Source: an uncultured Clostridia bacterium (GTDB taxonomy: Bacteria > Bacillota > Clostridia > Christensenellales > Aristaeellaceae). From it: 7,151 nucleotides of DNA. The stretch spans positions 1 through 7,151 of the forward strand of contig CANQGC010000146.1 of NCBI GenBank assembly GCA_947600345.1, given 5' to 3'. A program made the position numbers and the translations under genes. Position 1 is the first letter of the stretch. Each line of letters begins with the position of its first letter. This document shows positions 1-6,328 of this stretch, in pieces. The notes below the pieces were generated by a model. The model saw nothing but the letters and a program-made list of their open reading frames with translations, was not told the DNA's origin and made no database searches.

Positions 1-67
1 CCGCGCTCTGGTCGATGATGGAGTGCTCGTAAGCCTTGAGCTTGATGCGAATCTTCTGATTGGCCAT
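1..67 (-). CDS. rpsJ: Ribosomal protein S10 (uS10), N-terminal part, cut by window edge
   Basis: S10 is a small-subunit ribosomal protein that also works as NusE in transcription antitermination complexes. Only the first 22 codons lie in the window. They read MANQKIRIKLKAYEHSIIDQ followed by SA, which fits the highly conserved S10 start (MANQKIRIRLKAFDH-like, then LIDQSA) closely. The ATG at 67 is preceded by AGGAGG (75-80) at good spacing, which fixes the start. S10 is usually the first gene of the large S10 ribosomal-protein operon, so the downstream genes probably lie left of the window. It has its own sigma-A promoter about 230 nt upstream and is separated from dnaE by a terminator. The rest of the protein cannot be judged. 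Confidence 0.94.
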   Translation of the reverse strand, partial: MANQKIRIKLKAYEHSIIDQSA

Positions 68-295
68 TTTCTCTCCTCCTGTTGAACTCATGCACACGCT
101 GCCGGGCGTGTCCTTTATTTTTTTCTTGCGACGGGCATGAGCTCCGTCGTCCGATTGATGCGGACTGGTCCCCGGAAATTCCCGGCTGACGTTTGGCGCC
201 GCCGCCGCAACCTCCCGGTTCATCCCTGTCGCCGCGGTGATCATCTCTCCGCCGTTCAAACCGGCATTTGAGCGCAGAAATCCCCGACCCGCGAC
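68..295 (-). promoter_or_regulatory. Long 5' leader of rpsJ with several hairpins
   Basis: The predicted start of transcription near 295 leaves an untranslated leader of about 228 nt before the S10 start codon. Read on the minus strand it holds back-to-back hairpins: GTCCG/CGGAC (149-165), CGACGG/CCGTCG (129-149) and ACACGC/GCGTGT (94-111). An A-rich run lies at about 116-127. The last hairpin ends only 13 nt before the Shine-Dalgarno sequence. Long structured leaders often carry autogenous control in ribosomal-protein operons (in E. coli, L4 acts on the S10 leader). I do not recognise this one as a known class, so any control role is inference. Confidence 0.4.
91..111 (-). repeat. Copy 1 of a 21-nt hairpin repeat, in the rpsJ leader
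   Basis: Read on the minus strand, this element forms ACACGC, a 6-nt loop CCGGCA, then GCGTGT, with GCA following. It matches 477-497 (plus strand) at 20 of 21 positions; the only difference is in the loop. It sits just upstream of the S10 ribosome binding site. Confidence 0.6.
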
Positions 296-301
296 CTTCT
301 A

Positions 302-330
302 ATTATACCGCAAACCCCGTGAAATTTCAA
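302..330 (-). promoter_or_regulatory. Sigma-A promoter for rpsJ / S10 operon
   Basis: On the minus strand the -35 box is TTGAAA (330-325, five of six consensus bases), followed by a 17-nt spacer and a perfect TATAAT (307-302). The region upstream of the -35 box is rich in T and A runs, as expected for an UP-like element. Transcription should start near 295. The promoter points at rpsJ, and nothing else lies between. Confidence 0.85.
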
Positions 331-352
331 GAAAAAGCTTTCCAAATCGCGG

Positions 353-373
353 AAAAAGCCGGAAAAATCCGGC
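353..373 (-). terminator. Intrinsic terminator after dnaE (possibly bidirectional)
   Basis: On the minus strand the stem is GCCGGA (373-368), a TTTT loop, then TCCGGC (363-358), followed directly by TTTTT (357-353). This is a canonical rho-independent terminator about 180 nt past the dnaE stop. It ends about 22 nt before the -35 box of the rpsJ promoter, so it insulates the S10 operon from dnaE transcription. Read on the plus strand, the same stem is followed by GTTTTAT, so it may also stop antisense transcription. Confidence 0.8.
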
Positions 374-430
374 GTTTTATCAAACTCTTAACAGGCTTGG
401 GCGGCGTTTTCCCCGCCGCTTTCACCAATA

Positions 431-451
431 AAACGCCCGGATGCGTGTACG
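431..451 (+). repeat. Copy 3 (diverged) of the 21-nt hairpin repeat, in the dnaE 3' region
   Basis: AACGCCCGG-AT-GCGTGT aligns with the 477-497 copy at 16 of 21 positions, with a shortened stem (ACGC/GCGT). On the minus strand the hairpin is followed by TTTTATT, so it could also act as a weak first terminator for dnaE. Confidence 0.4.
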
Positions 452-474
452 TCTGAGCCGGCAGTACTTCGAGA

Positions 475-507
475 TAACACGCCCGGTAGCGTGTGCACCG
501 GGCACGC
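475..507 (-). repeat. Copy 2 of the 21-nt hairpin repeat inside a larger hairpin, in the dnaE 3' region
   Basis: Positions 477-497 (plus strand) carry the repeat, matching 91-111 in inverted orientation at 20 of 21 bases. They can fold as ACACGC/GCGTGT. The same bases can instead form a larger stem, GCCCGGT (481-487) with ACCGGGC (497-503), extendable to about 11 pairs with G-U pairs in the minus-strand RNA. The two folds exclude each other. The element lies about 45-75 nt past the dnaE stop, in its 3' untranslated region. Confidence 0.5.
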
Positions 508-551
508 GCCGCTGCCAGACGCCGCCGGGCGGGGCGTTCGTGCCGTCCGCC

Positions 552-3500
552 CTACTGCAGCACGATGGAGTCCGGGCCGATCAGGTTCGCCAGCGCGCCG
601 AAGTCATAGCCCTCGTCCACCCAGAGGTTTTGATCCAGCTTGATCACGCTGCGGTTCCCTTCCGAATCGATCTCCACCAGCACCACCGGGATGCGGCCCG
701 GCGTGGAGGCGAGTATGGCGATCACGTCGTCGCGCTGCTCGGGCGAGAGCTTCAGGCAGAGCCTGCGGTTGCCGCGCTGCTTCGGCGCCGCACCGCCGCT
801 CCTCCGAGAAGACCGGGGCTCGCCGCCGCGCTTCGCCGGGGCCTCCACCAGGGGCGCGTCCAGATCGGCGTCGCGCAACAGCTGCACGTCCTCCAGCAGC
901 AGGCGGATGTCCAGCGTGTTCTCGTCCTTCTCGCTCACGGAGAGCCTGCCGGTCATCAGCACAGGCTCGTCGGTGGCGAGCTGCGCGCCCAGCCGCTCGT
1001 AGACCTTCGGGAACACCAGCGCCTCCACCGTGCCGTAGAGGTCCTCCAGCGTAACGAAGCTCATCATCGCGCCGCCCTTGCTGGCCTTCAGCTTGCGCCC
1101 GGCGATCAGGCCCGCCATGCGCACGAGGCGGCCGTCGTAGCTCATGCCCCGGTCCTCGCGCTCGGGGAACTCGCCGAGCAGCCGGGTGTTGACCTCGAGC
1201 TTGTTGAGCTGCTCCGCGAACTCGTCCAGCGGGTGGCCGGAGATGTAGACGCCCGTGATCTCGTGCTCCATCTTGAGGAGCTCGGGGAAGCTGTACTCCC
1301 CCACGTCCGGCATCGGCGGCGGCGGGGCCTTGAGCTCGCTCCCGCCCATATCGAACAGCGAAACCTGGCCCGCGAGCACGCTCCTCTGCTGCTTCGCCGC
1401 GCCGTCCATCGCCCGCTCGAACACCATGATCTTCTGCCTCCGGGTGCCCGGCAGCCGGTCGAAGGCCCCGGCGCGAATCAGGCTCTCCACGCCCTTCTTG
1501 TTGAGCTGGGAGCCGGCGTTGCGGTCGATGAAGTCGTAGAGGTCGGCGTAGGGGCCGCCGCTCTCCCGCTCGGCCACCAGCGCCTCGACGACGCCGTGGC
1601 CCAGGTTCTTGACCGCCTCGAGCCCGAAGCGCACGCCCTTCACGCCGTCCTTCCAGCCCACGGAGAACTTCGACTGGCTCTCGTTCACGTCCGGCGGCAG
1701 CACGGGAATGCCCCTCTTGCACAGGCCCTGGATGTAGAAGGCGATCTTGGAGGTGTTGTTCGTCATGGAGTTCATCAGCGCCGCCATGAACTCCACGGGG
1801 TAGTGCAGCTTCAGGTACGCCGTCTGCACGGCGACCACGGCGTAGGCCGCGGCGTGGGACTTGTTGAAGGCGTAGCTGGCGAAGGCGGTCATCTCGTCGA
1901 AGAGCTGCTCGGCCACGTTGGCGGGTATGCCGTTGCGCACGCAGCCGGGGACGACCACCTTGCCGTCCTCCTCCAGGCCGTGGATGAAGTTCTCCTTCTC
2001 CTTCGCCATCACGTCGTGCTTCTTCTTGGACATGGCGCGGCGCACCAGGTCGCTTCTTCCCATGGAGTAGCCCGCCAGGTCGCGCACGATCTGCATCACC
2101 TGCTCCTGGTAGACCATGCAGCCGTAGGTCACGTCCAGGATCGGCTTGAGCTCCGGCGTGAGGTAGCGCACGCTGCCCGGATCCTGCTTGCCCGCCACGT
2201 AGCGGGGGATCGACTCCATCGGCCCCGGCCGGTAGAGCGAGATGGCGGCGATGACATCCTCGAAGCTGCCCGGGCGCATGTTCTGCAGGAATGTGCGCAT
2301 GCCGCCGGATTCCAGCTGGAACACGCCGTCGGTGTCGCCGTCGGAGATCATGGCGTACACGCCCGCGTCGTCCAGCGGGATCTCCTCGGTGACGATCTTC
2401 GGCCCGCCGCCCGCCTCGACCATCGCCTCGGTGTCCATGATGACGTTGAGCGTGCGCAGGCCGAGGAAGTCCATCTTGAGGAGGCCCAGCGCCTCCACGT
2501 CGCCCATCGGGAACTGGGTGGTGATCACCTCGTCGTTCTTCTGCAGCGGCAGGTATTCCACCACGGGCCGGGCGGTGATGAGCACGCCCGCCGCGTGGGT
2601 GGATGCGTTGCGGGGCATGCCCTCCAGCTTGCGGGCCATGTCCACCATGCGGTGGACCTCCGGGTCGTTCTCGTAGCTCTTGCGCAGCTCGGGGCTGATC
2701 TTCAGCGCCCGCTCCAGCGTCATGCCCAGCTCGAAGGGCACGGCCTTGGCGATGGCGTCGCACTGCTGGTAGCTCATGCCCAGCACGCGGCCCACGTCCC
2801 GCAGCACGGCCTTGGCCGCCATCGTGCCGAAGGTGATGATCTGCGCCACGTGGTCCGAGCCGTAGCGCTCCTTCACGTACTCGATCACCTGACCGCGGCG
2901 CTCGTAATCGAAGTCGCAGTCGATATCGGGCATGGAGATGCGCTCGGGATTCAGGAAGCGCTCGAAGAGCAGGTTGTACTTGAGCGGGTCGATCTCGGTG
3001 ATGCCCAGCGAGTAGGCCACGATGGAGCCCGCGCCGCTGCCCCGGCCGGGGCCGACGCCCACGCCGTGGGTCTTGGCGTAGTGGATGAAGTCCCATACGA
3101 TCAGGAAGTAGTCCACGTAGCCCATGCTCCGGATCACGCCCAGCTCGTAGTCCAACCGCTCGCGCACGTCGGCCCTGCCGGGCTCGTAGAGCCTGGCGAT
3201 GCCCTCCTCGCAGAGCCGCTGCAGGTAGGCGAAGTCGTCCGTCTCCCCCTCGGGCAGGGGATAGCGCGGCAGGTGCGTGGTGGAGAAGTCGAACTCCACG
3301 TTGCAGCGCTTCGCGATCTCCTCGGTGCGCTCGATGGCGTCCCGGAAGTTCGGGAAGACCGCCAGCATCTCCTCCTCGGACTTGACGTAGAGCTGATCGG
3401 TCTTCATCCGCATGCGGCCCTCGTCCTGGAGCGTCTTGCCGGTCTGGATGCACATCAGCACCTCCTGCATCTCGGCGTCCTCGCGCTCCAGGTAGTGGCA

Positions 3501-4106
3501 GTCGTTGGTGCAGACCATCGGTATGTCCAGCTCTCGAGCGAGCTTCACCAGGCCGGGCAATATCTGCTTCTGCTCGGGCATGCCGTGGTCCTGCAGCTCG
3601 ATGTAGTAGTTGCCCCGGCCGAAGATGTCCAGGTAGCGCCGGGCCATCTCCCGGGCATCGTTCTCCCGGCGGTCGAGCAGCAGCTTCGGGATGTCGCCGG
3701 AGAGGCAGGCGGAGAGGGCGATCAGCCCCTCGTGGTACTTCTCGAGCAATTTGTAGTCGACCCTGGGCCGGTAGTAGTAGCCCCGCACCCAGCCCTCGCT
3801 GACCAGCGCGGAGAGGTTCTGGTAGCCCTGCTGGTTTTCGCACAGCAGAATCAGGTGGCTGTAGTCCCGGTTGTGGCTGGTCTTGTTGTCCATGTCCGGG
3901 CAGACGTAGACCTCGCAGCCGATCACCGGGTGGATGCCCTCGGCCTTTGCGGCGCGGTAGAAGTCCAGCACGCCGTACATCACGCCGTGGTCGGTGACGG
4001 CGCAGGAATCCATGCCCAGCGCCTTGATCCGCTGCATCAGCGGCTTGATTCGGCAAGCGCCGTCCAGCAGCGAGTATTCCGTGTGCAGATGCAGGTGTGC
4101 GAACAT
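552..4106 (-). CDS. dnaE: DNA polymerase III subunit alpha, DnaE
   Basis: This is a family C replicative DNA polymerase of 1184 residues, full length for the family. Domains in order: an N-terminal PHP domain starting HLHLHTEYSLLDGA (about 4-17), with VTDHG (38-42) and NDCHYL (201-206); the palm with PDIDCDF (393-399), giving catalytic Asp394 and Asp396, and the third aspartate Asp546 in KMDFLGLRTL; the nucleotide-contacting GPGRGSGAGS (352-361); tandem helix-hairpin-helix region; a beta-clamp motif QVSLF (914-918); an OB-fold (about 992-1070); an Arg-rich linker (about 1090-1115); and a short C-terminal domain. In low-GC Gram-positives DnaE works beside PolC at the fork. I chose ATG 4106 over an in-frame ATG at 4130 because GGGGAGG lies 7 nt upstream and the protein then begins MFAHLHLHTE, as relatives do; the longer form would add MRKRGGGA. 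It is divergent from the ABC-F gene and separated from rpsJ by a terminator. Confidence 0.97.
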   Translation of the reverse strand: MFAHLHLHTEYSLLDGACRIKPLMQRIKALGMDSCAVTDHGVMYGVLDFYRAAKAEGIHPVIGCEVYVCPDMDNKTSHNRDYSHLILLCENQQGYQNLSALVSEGWVRGYYYRPRVDYKLLEKYHEGLIALSACLSGDIPKLLLDRRENDAREMARRYLDIFGRGNYYIELQDHGMPEQKQILPGLVKLARELDIPMVCTNDCHYLEREDAEMQEVLMCIQTGKTLQDEGRMRMKTDQLYVKSEEEMLAVFPNFRDAIERTEEIAKRCNVEFDFSTTHLPRYPLPEGETDDFAYLQRLCEEGIARLYEPGRADVRERLDYELGVIRSMGYVDYFLIVWDFIHYAKTHGVGVGPGRGSGAGSIVAYSLGITEIDPLKYNLLFERFLNPERISMPDIDCDFDYERRGQVIEYVKERYGSDHVAQIITFGTMAAKAVLRDVGRVLGMSYQQCDAIAKAVPFELGMTLERALKISPELRKSYENDPEVHRMVDMARKLEGMPRNASTHAAGVLITARPVVEYLPLQKNDEVITTQFPMGDVEALGLLKMDFLGLRTLNVIMDTEAMVEAGGGPKIVTEEIPLDDAGVYAMISDGDTDGVFQLESGGMRTFLQNMRPGSFEDVIAAISLYRPGPMESIPRYVAGKQDPGSVRYLTPELKPILDVTYGCMVYQEQVMQIVRDLAGYSMGRSDLVRRAMSKKKHDVMAKEKENFIHGLEEDGKVVVPGCVRNGIPANVAEQLFDEMTAFASYAFNKSHAAAYAVVAVQTAYLKLHYPVEFMAALMNSMTNNTSKIAFYIQGLCKRGIPVLPPDVNESQSKFSVGWKDGVKGVRFGLEAVKNLGHGVVEALVAERESGGPYADLYDFIDRNAGSQLNKKGVESLIRAGAFDRLPGTRRQKIMVFERAMDGAAKQQRSVLAGQVSLFDMGGSELKAPPPPMPDVGEYSFPELLKMEHEITGVYISGHPLDEFAEQLNKLEVNTRLLGEFPEREDRGMSYDGRLVRMAGLIAGRKLKASKGGAMMSFVTLEDLYGTVEALVFPKVYERLGAQLATDEPVLMTGRLSVSEKDENTLDIRLLLEDVQLLRDADLDAPLVEAPAKRGGEPRSSRRSGGAAPKQRGNRRLCLKLSPEQRDDVIAILASTPGRIPVVLVEIDSEGNRSVIKLDQNLWVDEGYDFGALANLIGPDSIVLQ

Positions 4107-4113
4107 GGCGCCG

Positions 4114-4120
4114 CCTCCCC
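4114..4120 (-). promoter_or_regulatory. Ribosome binding site deciding the dnaE start
   Basis: GGGGAGG on the minus strand, 7 nt before ATG 4106. The alternative ATG at 4130 has only a weaker purine run (GAAGGGAAG) directly before it. Confidence 0.7.
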
Positions 4121-4139
4121 TCTTCCTCATCTTCCCTTC

Positions 4140-4168
4140 AGTTTAGCACAGAATTCCACGCGCCGCAA
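4140..4168 (-). promoter_or_regulatory. Weak candidate promoter for dnaE
   Basis: On the minus strand: TTGCGG (4168-4163), a 17-nt spacer, then TAAACT (4145-4140) preceded by TGC, an extended -10 arrangement. The box matches are poor (three and four of six). Transcription would start near 4133, just ahead of the preferred dnaE start. No better minus-strand promoter is visible between dnaE and the ABC-F promoter. Confidence 0.22.
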
Positions 4169-4205
4169 CGCCTTTTTGCCAGCCGCGCGCCAATTTGCGG
4201 ATCTC

Positions 4206-4234
4206 TTGACAATTTCCCTGGGCTATGATATATT
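4206..4234 (+). promoter_or_regulatory. Strong extended -10 sigma-A promoter for the ABC-F gene
   Basis: A perfect TTGACA (4206-4211), a 17-nt spacer, and TATATT (4229-4234) preceded by TGA (4226-4228), giving an extended -10 element. Transcription should start near 4241, leaving a leader of about 230 nt. A near-consensus promoter in front of a long structured leader suggests that control happens after initiation. Confidence 0.82.
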
Positions 4235-4263
4235 GGGGCCAGAGAATCGAGAGGGATGGGAAG

Positions 4264-4287
4264 ATGCGCAACAATTCTCGCAGGTAA
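4264..4287 (+). CDS. Possible 7-codon leader peptide (MRNNSRR) of the ABC-F gene
   Basis: ATG 4264 opens a tiny frame encoding MRNNSRR and ending at TAA 4285-4287. It has a plausible ribosome site, GAGAGGG (4249-4255), 8 nt upstream and begins only about 23 nt after the predicted transcription start. Short peptides near the 5' end of the leader are known for several antibiotic-inducible ABC-F, erm and cat genes, where a drug-stalled ribosome changes RNA folding. Codons 5-6 (TCT CGC) overlap a segment that can pair elsewhere in the leader, as such a device would need. Frames this short arise easily by chance, so this remains a candidate. Confidence 0.35.
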   Translation: MRNNSRR

Positions 4288-4404
4288 AGCTAAAGGGCAA
4301 GGCGACGCGCTCGTCGTAGCATCGCTGCGCCCACCGCGGGAAAGTTGTGTGTCTATCCGTCTCATATCGCATAACGGCGTGCCCCCTGCCGGGGACATGG
4401 CCGC

Positions 4405-4431
4405 AGCCGCGAGATTTACTTTCTCGCGGCT
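4405..4431 (+). promoter_or_regulatory. 10-bp hairpin in the ABC-F leader (possible attenuator element)
   Basis: AGCCGCGAGA (4405-4414), a 7-nt loop, and TCTCGCGGCT (4422-4431) form a perfect 10-bp stem. It is not followed by a run of T, so it is not a canonical intrinsic terminator, and it ends 25 nt before the ABC-F ribosome site, so it does not directly hide it. The left arm can alternatively pair over 6 bases with TCTCGC (4276-4281) in the leader peptide frame. Confidence 0.5.
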
Positions 4432-4456
4432 CTACGTCTGTCCAATCACAGCGCAA

Positions 4457-4463
4457 AAGGAGG
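4457..4463 (+). promoter_or_regulatory. Ribosome binding site fixing the ABC-F start
   Basis: AAGGAGG, 8 nt before ATG 4472. It decides against the longer in-frame starts at 4256 and 4397, which would translate through the leader hairpin. Confidence 0.85.
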
Positions 4464-4471
4464 ATGCGTTC

Positions 4472-5932
4472 ATGTCGACGATCTGGATCGAAAACCTAAC
4501 CTTCGCCTATCCGGGCAGCGCGGATAGCGTCTTTGAAAACCTGAATCTGCAGCTCGACAGCGACTGGAAGCTCGGCCTCGTGGGCCGCAACGGCCGGGGG
4601 AAGACCACGCTGATCCGCCTGCTGCTCGGGGAGCTGGAGTATCGCGGAAGAATCCGCTCGTCCGTCGAGTTTGAAGCCTTTCCCCGCCCCGTCGCGGAGC
4701 CCGCCCGGCCTGCCGGCGATGTACTGCGCGCGCTCTGCCCGGCCACTCCGGAGTGGGCGTGGCTGCGGGAGCTGTCGCTGCTCGAGGTCGCGCCCGAGGC
4801 ATTGGAGCAGCCCTTCAACGCGCTCTCCGAGGGCGAGCGGACGAAGGTGCTGCTCGCCGCGCTGTTCCTCAACGAGGGACGCTTCGCGCTGATCGACGAG
4901 CCCACCAACCACCTGGACGCCCGGGCGCGGGAGAAGGTATCGGCGTACCTCCGCCGGCAGCGGGGATTTCTGCTCGTCTCCCACGACCGCCGCTTCCTGG
5001 ACGGCTGCGTCGACCACATCCTCTCGCTGAATCGCTCGGATGTGGAGCTGCGCGGCGGAAGCTTCTCCGCCTGGTTTTCGGACTTCGAGCGGCGCCAGGA
5101 GGCCGAGCGGGAGCGGGACGAGCGCCTGCGCCGGGACATCGGCCGCATGAAACAATCGTCGCGAAGGACGGCAGGCTGGGCCGACAAGGTCGAGGCGTCC
5201 AAGACCGGCGCCGCGGACAAGGGATACGTAGGACACAAGAGCGCGAAGATGATGAAGCGTGCGAAGGCCATCGAGGCCCGGCAGCAGCGGGCCATCGAGC
5301 AGCGCTCGGAGCTGCTGCGCAACGCCGAGGCCGCCGGGGAGTTGAAGCTCTCTCCCCTCGCCCACCATTCGGACGTGCTGGCCGCCTTCGAGGGCGTGGT
5401 CGTTCGCTATGGCGCGCGCAGCGTCAACGCACCCGTTGCCTTCGAGGTTCGCCGGGGGGAGCGGATCGCCCTGGACGGCGGCAACGGAAGCGGCAAGAGC
5501 AGCTTGCTCAAGCTCCTCTTGGGCGAGCCCATCGCGCACGAGGGCAGCGTTCGAACTGTCTCCGGGCTCATCATCTCCTATGTGCCCCAGAACACTGGCG
5601 AGCTGCGGGGAGACCTGCGCGCCTTTGTCCGGGAGCGGAGCGTCGACGAGAGCCTGTTCAAGGCGATCCTGCGCAAGATGGGCTTCGAGCGCGCCCAGTT
5701 TGAGCGCGAGCTGCGCGAGTTCTCCGAGGGGCAAAAAAAGAAGGTGCTGCTCGCCCGCAGCCTCTGCGAGCGCGCGCACCTCTACGTCTGGGACGAGCCG
5801 CTGAACTACATCGACCTCTACTCCCGCATTCAGATCGAGCGGCTGATCCTCGAATTCGCTCCCACCATGCTCTTCGTGGAGCACGACGCCGCGTTTCGGG
5901 AGAAGGCCGCCACGCGAATCGTGCGGCTCTGA
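4472..5932 (+). CDS. Lsa-like ABC-F ATPase, probable antibiotic ribosomal-protection protein
   Basis: This 486-residue protein has two ATP-binding cassettes and no membrane segments, the ABC-F layout: soluble ATPases that bind the ribosomal E site and can dislodge drugs from the peptidyl-transferase centre. Cassette 1 shows Walker A GRNGRGKTT (38-46), signature LSEGE (118-122), Walker B with IDEPTNHLD (141-149, catalytic Glu143) and His171. Cassette 2 shows GGNGSGKSS (336-344), FSEGQ (417-421), WDEPLNYID (440-448, Glu442) and His471. Between them lies a charged, helical linker (about 200-300) containing VGHKSAKMMKRAK. The start (IENLTFAYPGS..., DWKLGLVGRNGRGKTT), that linker motif and the DEPLNYID box are typical of the Lsa group, whose members confer resistance to lincosamides, streptogramin A and pleuromutilins. 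Both glutamates are present, so it should be catalytically competent. The actual drug range cannot be read from sequence; it may be an intrinsic factor with a housekeeping role. It is monocistronic, behind its own promoter and leader. Confidence 0.92.
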   Translation: MSTIWIENLTFAYPGSADSVFENLNLQLDSDWKLGLVGRNGRGKTTLIRLLLGELEYRGRIRSSVEFEAFPRPVAEPARPAGDVLRALCPATPEWAWLRELSLLEVAPEALEQPFNALSEGERTKVLLAALFLNEGRFALIDEPTNHLDARAREKVSAYLRRQRGFLLVSHDRRFLDGCVDHILSLNRSDVELRGGSFSAWFSDFERRQEAERERDERLRRDIGRMKQSSRRTAGWADKVEASKTGAADKGYVGHKSAKMMKRAKAIEARQQRAIEQRSELLRNAEAAGELKLSPLAHHSDVLAAFEGVVVRYGARSVNAPVAFEVRRGERIALDGGNGSGKSSLLKLLLGEPIAHEGSVRTVSGLIISYVPQNTGELRGDLRAFVRERSVDESLFKAILRKMGFERAQFERELREFSEGQKKKVLLARSLCERAHLYVWDEPLNYIDLYSRIQIERLILEFAPTMLFVEHDAAFREKAATRIVRL

Positions 5933-5946
5933 CGCGGTCCCCACCC

Positions 5947-5965
5947 CCGCCGCGGCGGTTGTTTC
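5947..5965 (+). terminator. Weak candidate terminator after the ABC-F gene
   Basis: CCGCCGCGGCGG (5947-5958) is a perfect 12-nt palindrome followed by TTGTTTCGTT. The usable stem is only about 4 bp with a 4-nt loop, and the T tract is broken. It lies in the 35-nt gap between the converging ABC-F and ComEA-like genes, where a terminator is expected. The minus-strand reading has no T run. Confidence 0.28.
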
Positions 5966-5967
5966 GT

Positions 5968-6318
5968 TCACTTCAGTCTTATGTAGGGCCGCACGGCCTC
6001 GAGCTTGGCGGGGCCGATGCCGCGAACTTCGTCCAGCGCCTCAACGGATTCGAAGGGCCCGTGCTCCTCCCGGTATGTAACGATGGCCGCCGCCAGCGCG
6101 GGGCCGATGCCGGGCAGCTCCTCGAGCTTCTCCGCGTCCGCGGCGTTGATGTCGATCAGCTCCAGGTTCCGCAGGGCCTCGAGCTCCACGGCGTGAACCG
6201 GCGGCACGGATTCCTCCCGCGGCCGCCGGTTCCACCACAGCGCAAGCGCCAGCGCGAGCGTCAGCGCCAGGGCGATTGCGATCACAAAGCCCTCGCCCAG
6301 CCTCCGTCCACGCCGCAT
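5968..6318 (-). CDS. comEA: ComEA-family membrane-anchored helix-hairpin-helix DNA-binding protein
   Basis: The 116-residue product has a short basic N-terminus, one membrane segment (about 10-29, mostly alternating Ala and Leu) with no lipobox, a charged spacer, and a C-terminal ComEA-type DNA-binding domain (about 53-114). That domain reads INAADAEKLEELPGIGPALA (57-76), then YREEHGPFESVEALDEVRGI (82-101), with two hairpins, LPGIG (68-72) and VRGIG (98-102). ComEA binds double-stranded DNA outside the membrane for natural transformation. This protein is about half the length of the Bacillus one and lacks the middle region, so the symbol reflects family rather than proven function. Its ribosome site AAGGAG overlaps the stop codon of the upstream spore lipoprotein gene, with 10 nt between the frames, so the two are almost certainly co-transcribed and perhaps translationally coupled. 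No comEB, comEC or other competence gene is present here. Membrane anchoring and DNA binding are confident; the process served is not. Confidence 0.85.
   Translation of the reverse strand: MRRGRRLGEGFVIAIALALTLALALALWWNRRPREESVPPVHAVELEALRNLELIDINAADAEKLEELPGIGPALAAAIVTYREEHGPFESVEALDEVRGIGPAKLEAVRPYIRLK
6238..6273 (-). repeat. Degenerate hexamer repeat coding the Ala-Leu membrane segment
   Basis: Six consecutive hexamers of the form (G/A)C(G/C)CT(G/C/T) encode ALALTLALALAL in the ComEA-like protein. They run in frame, so gain or loss of a unit would only lengthen or shorten the membrane helix. Confidence 0.5.
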
Positions 6319-6328
6319 ACTGCGCTCC

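Noticed and set aside
371..430. GCGGCG/CGCCGC stem (about 402-420) as a further terminator
   Set aside because: On the minus strand no T run follows; on the plus strand only TTTC follows and no plus-strand gene ends there. The stem at 358-373 is clearly the better terminator.
268..456. Small plus-strand open frame of 62 codons left of dnaE
   Set aside because: It lies across the minus-strand S10 promoter and the terminator, has no Shine-Dalgarno sequence and reads low-complexity AT-rich DNA.
604..4056. Second long minus-strand frame overlapping dnaE
   Set aside because: It is a shifted reading of dnaE rich in Arg, Gly, Pro and Ala with no recognisable motif.
441..4319. Plus-strand open frame of 1292 codons antisense to dnaE
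   Set aside because: It mirrors dnaE codons in the opposite strand, is unusually rich in His, Leu, Val and Ala, resembles no family, has no ribosome site and spans the dnaE promoter region. It is a by-product of GC-rich codon use.
4256..4471. 72-codon N-terminal extension of the ABC-F protein
   Set aside because: It is open in frame, but relatives begin at the MSTIWIENLTF position, AAGGAGG sits right before ATG 4472, and the extension would translate the leader hairpins.
4496..5971. Minus-strand open frame of 491 codons antisense to the ABC-F gene
   Set aside because: The sense frame has every ABC-F motif; this one has none and no ribosome site.
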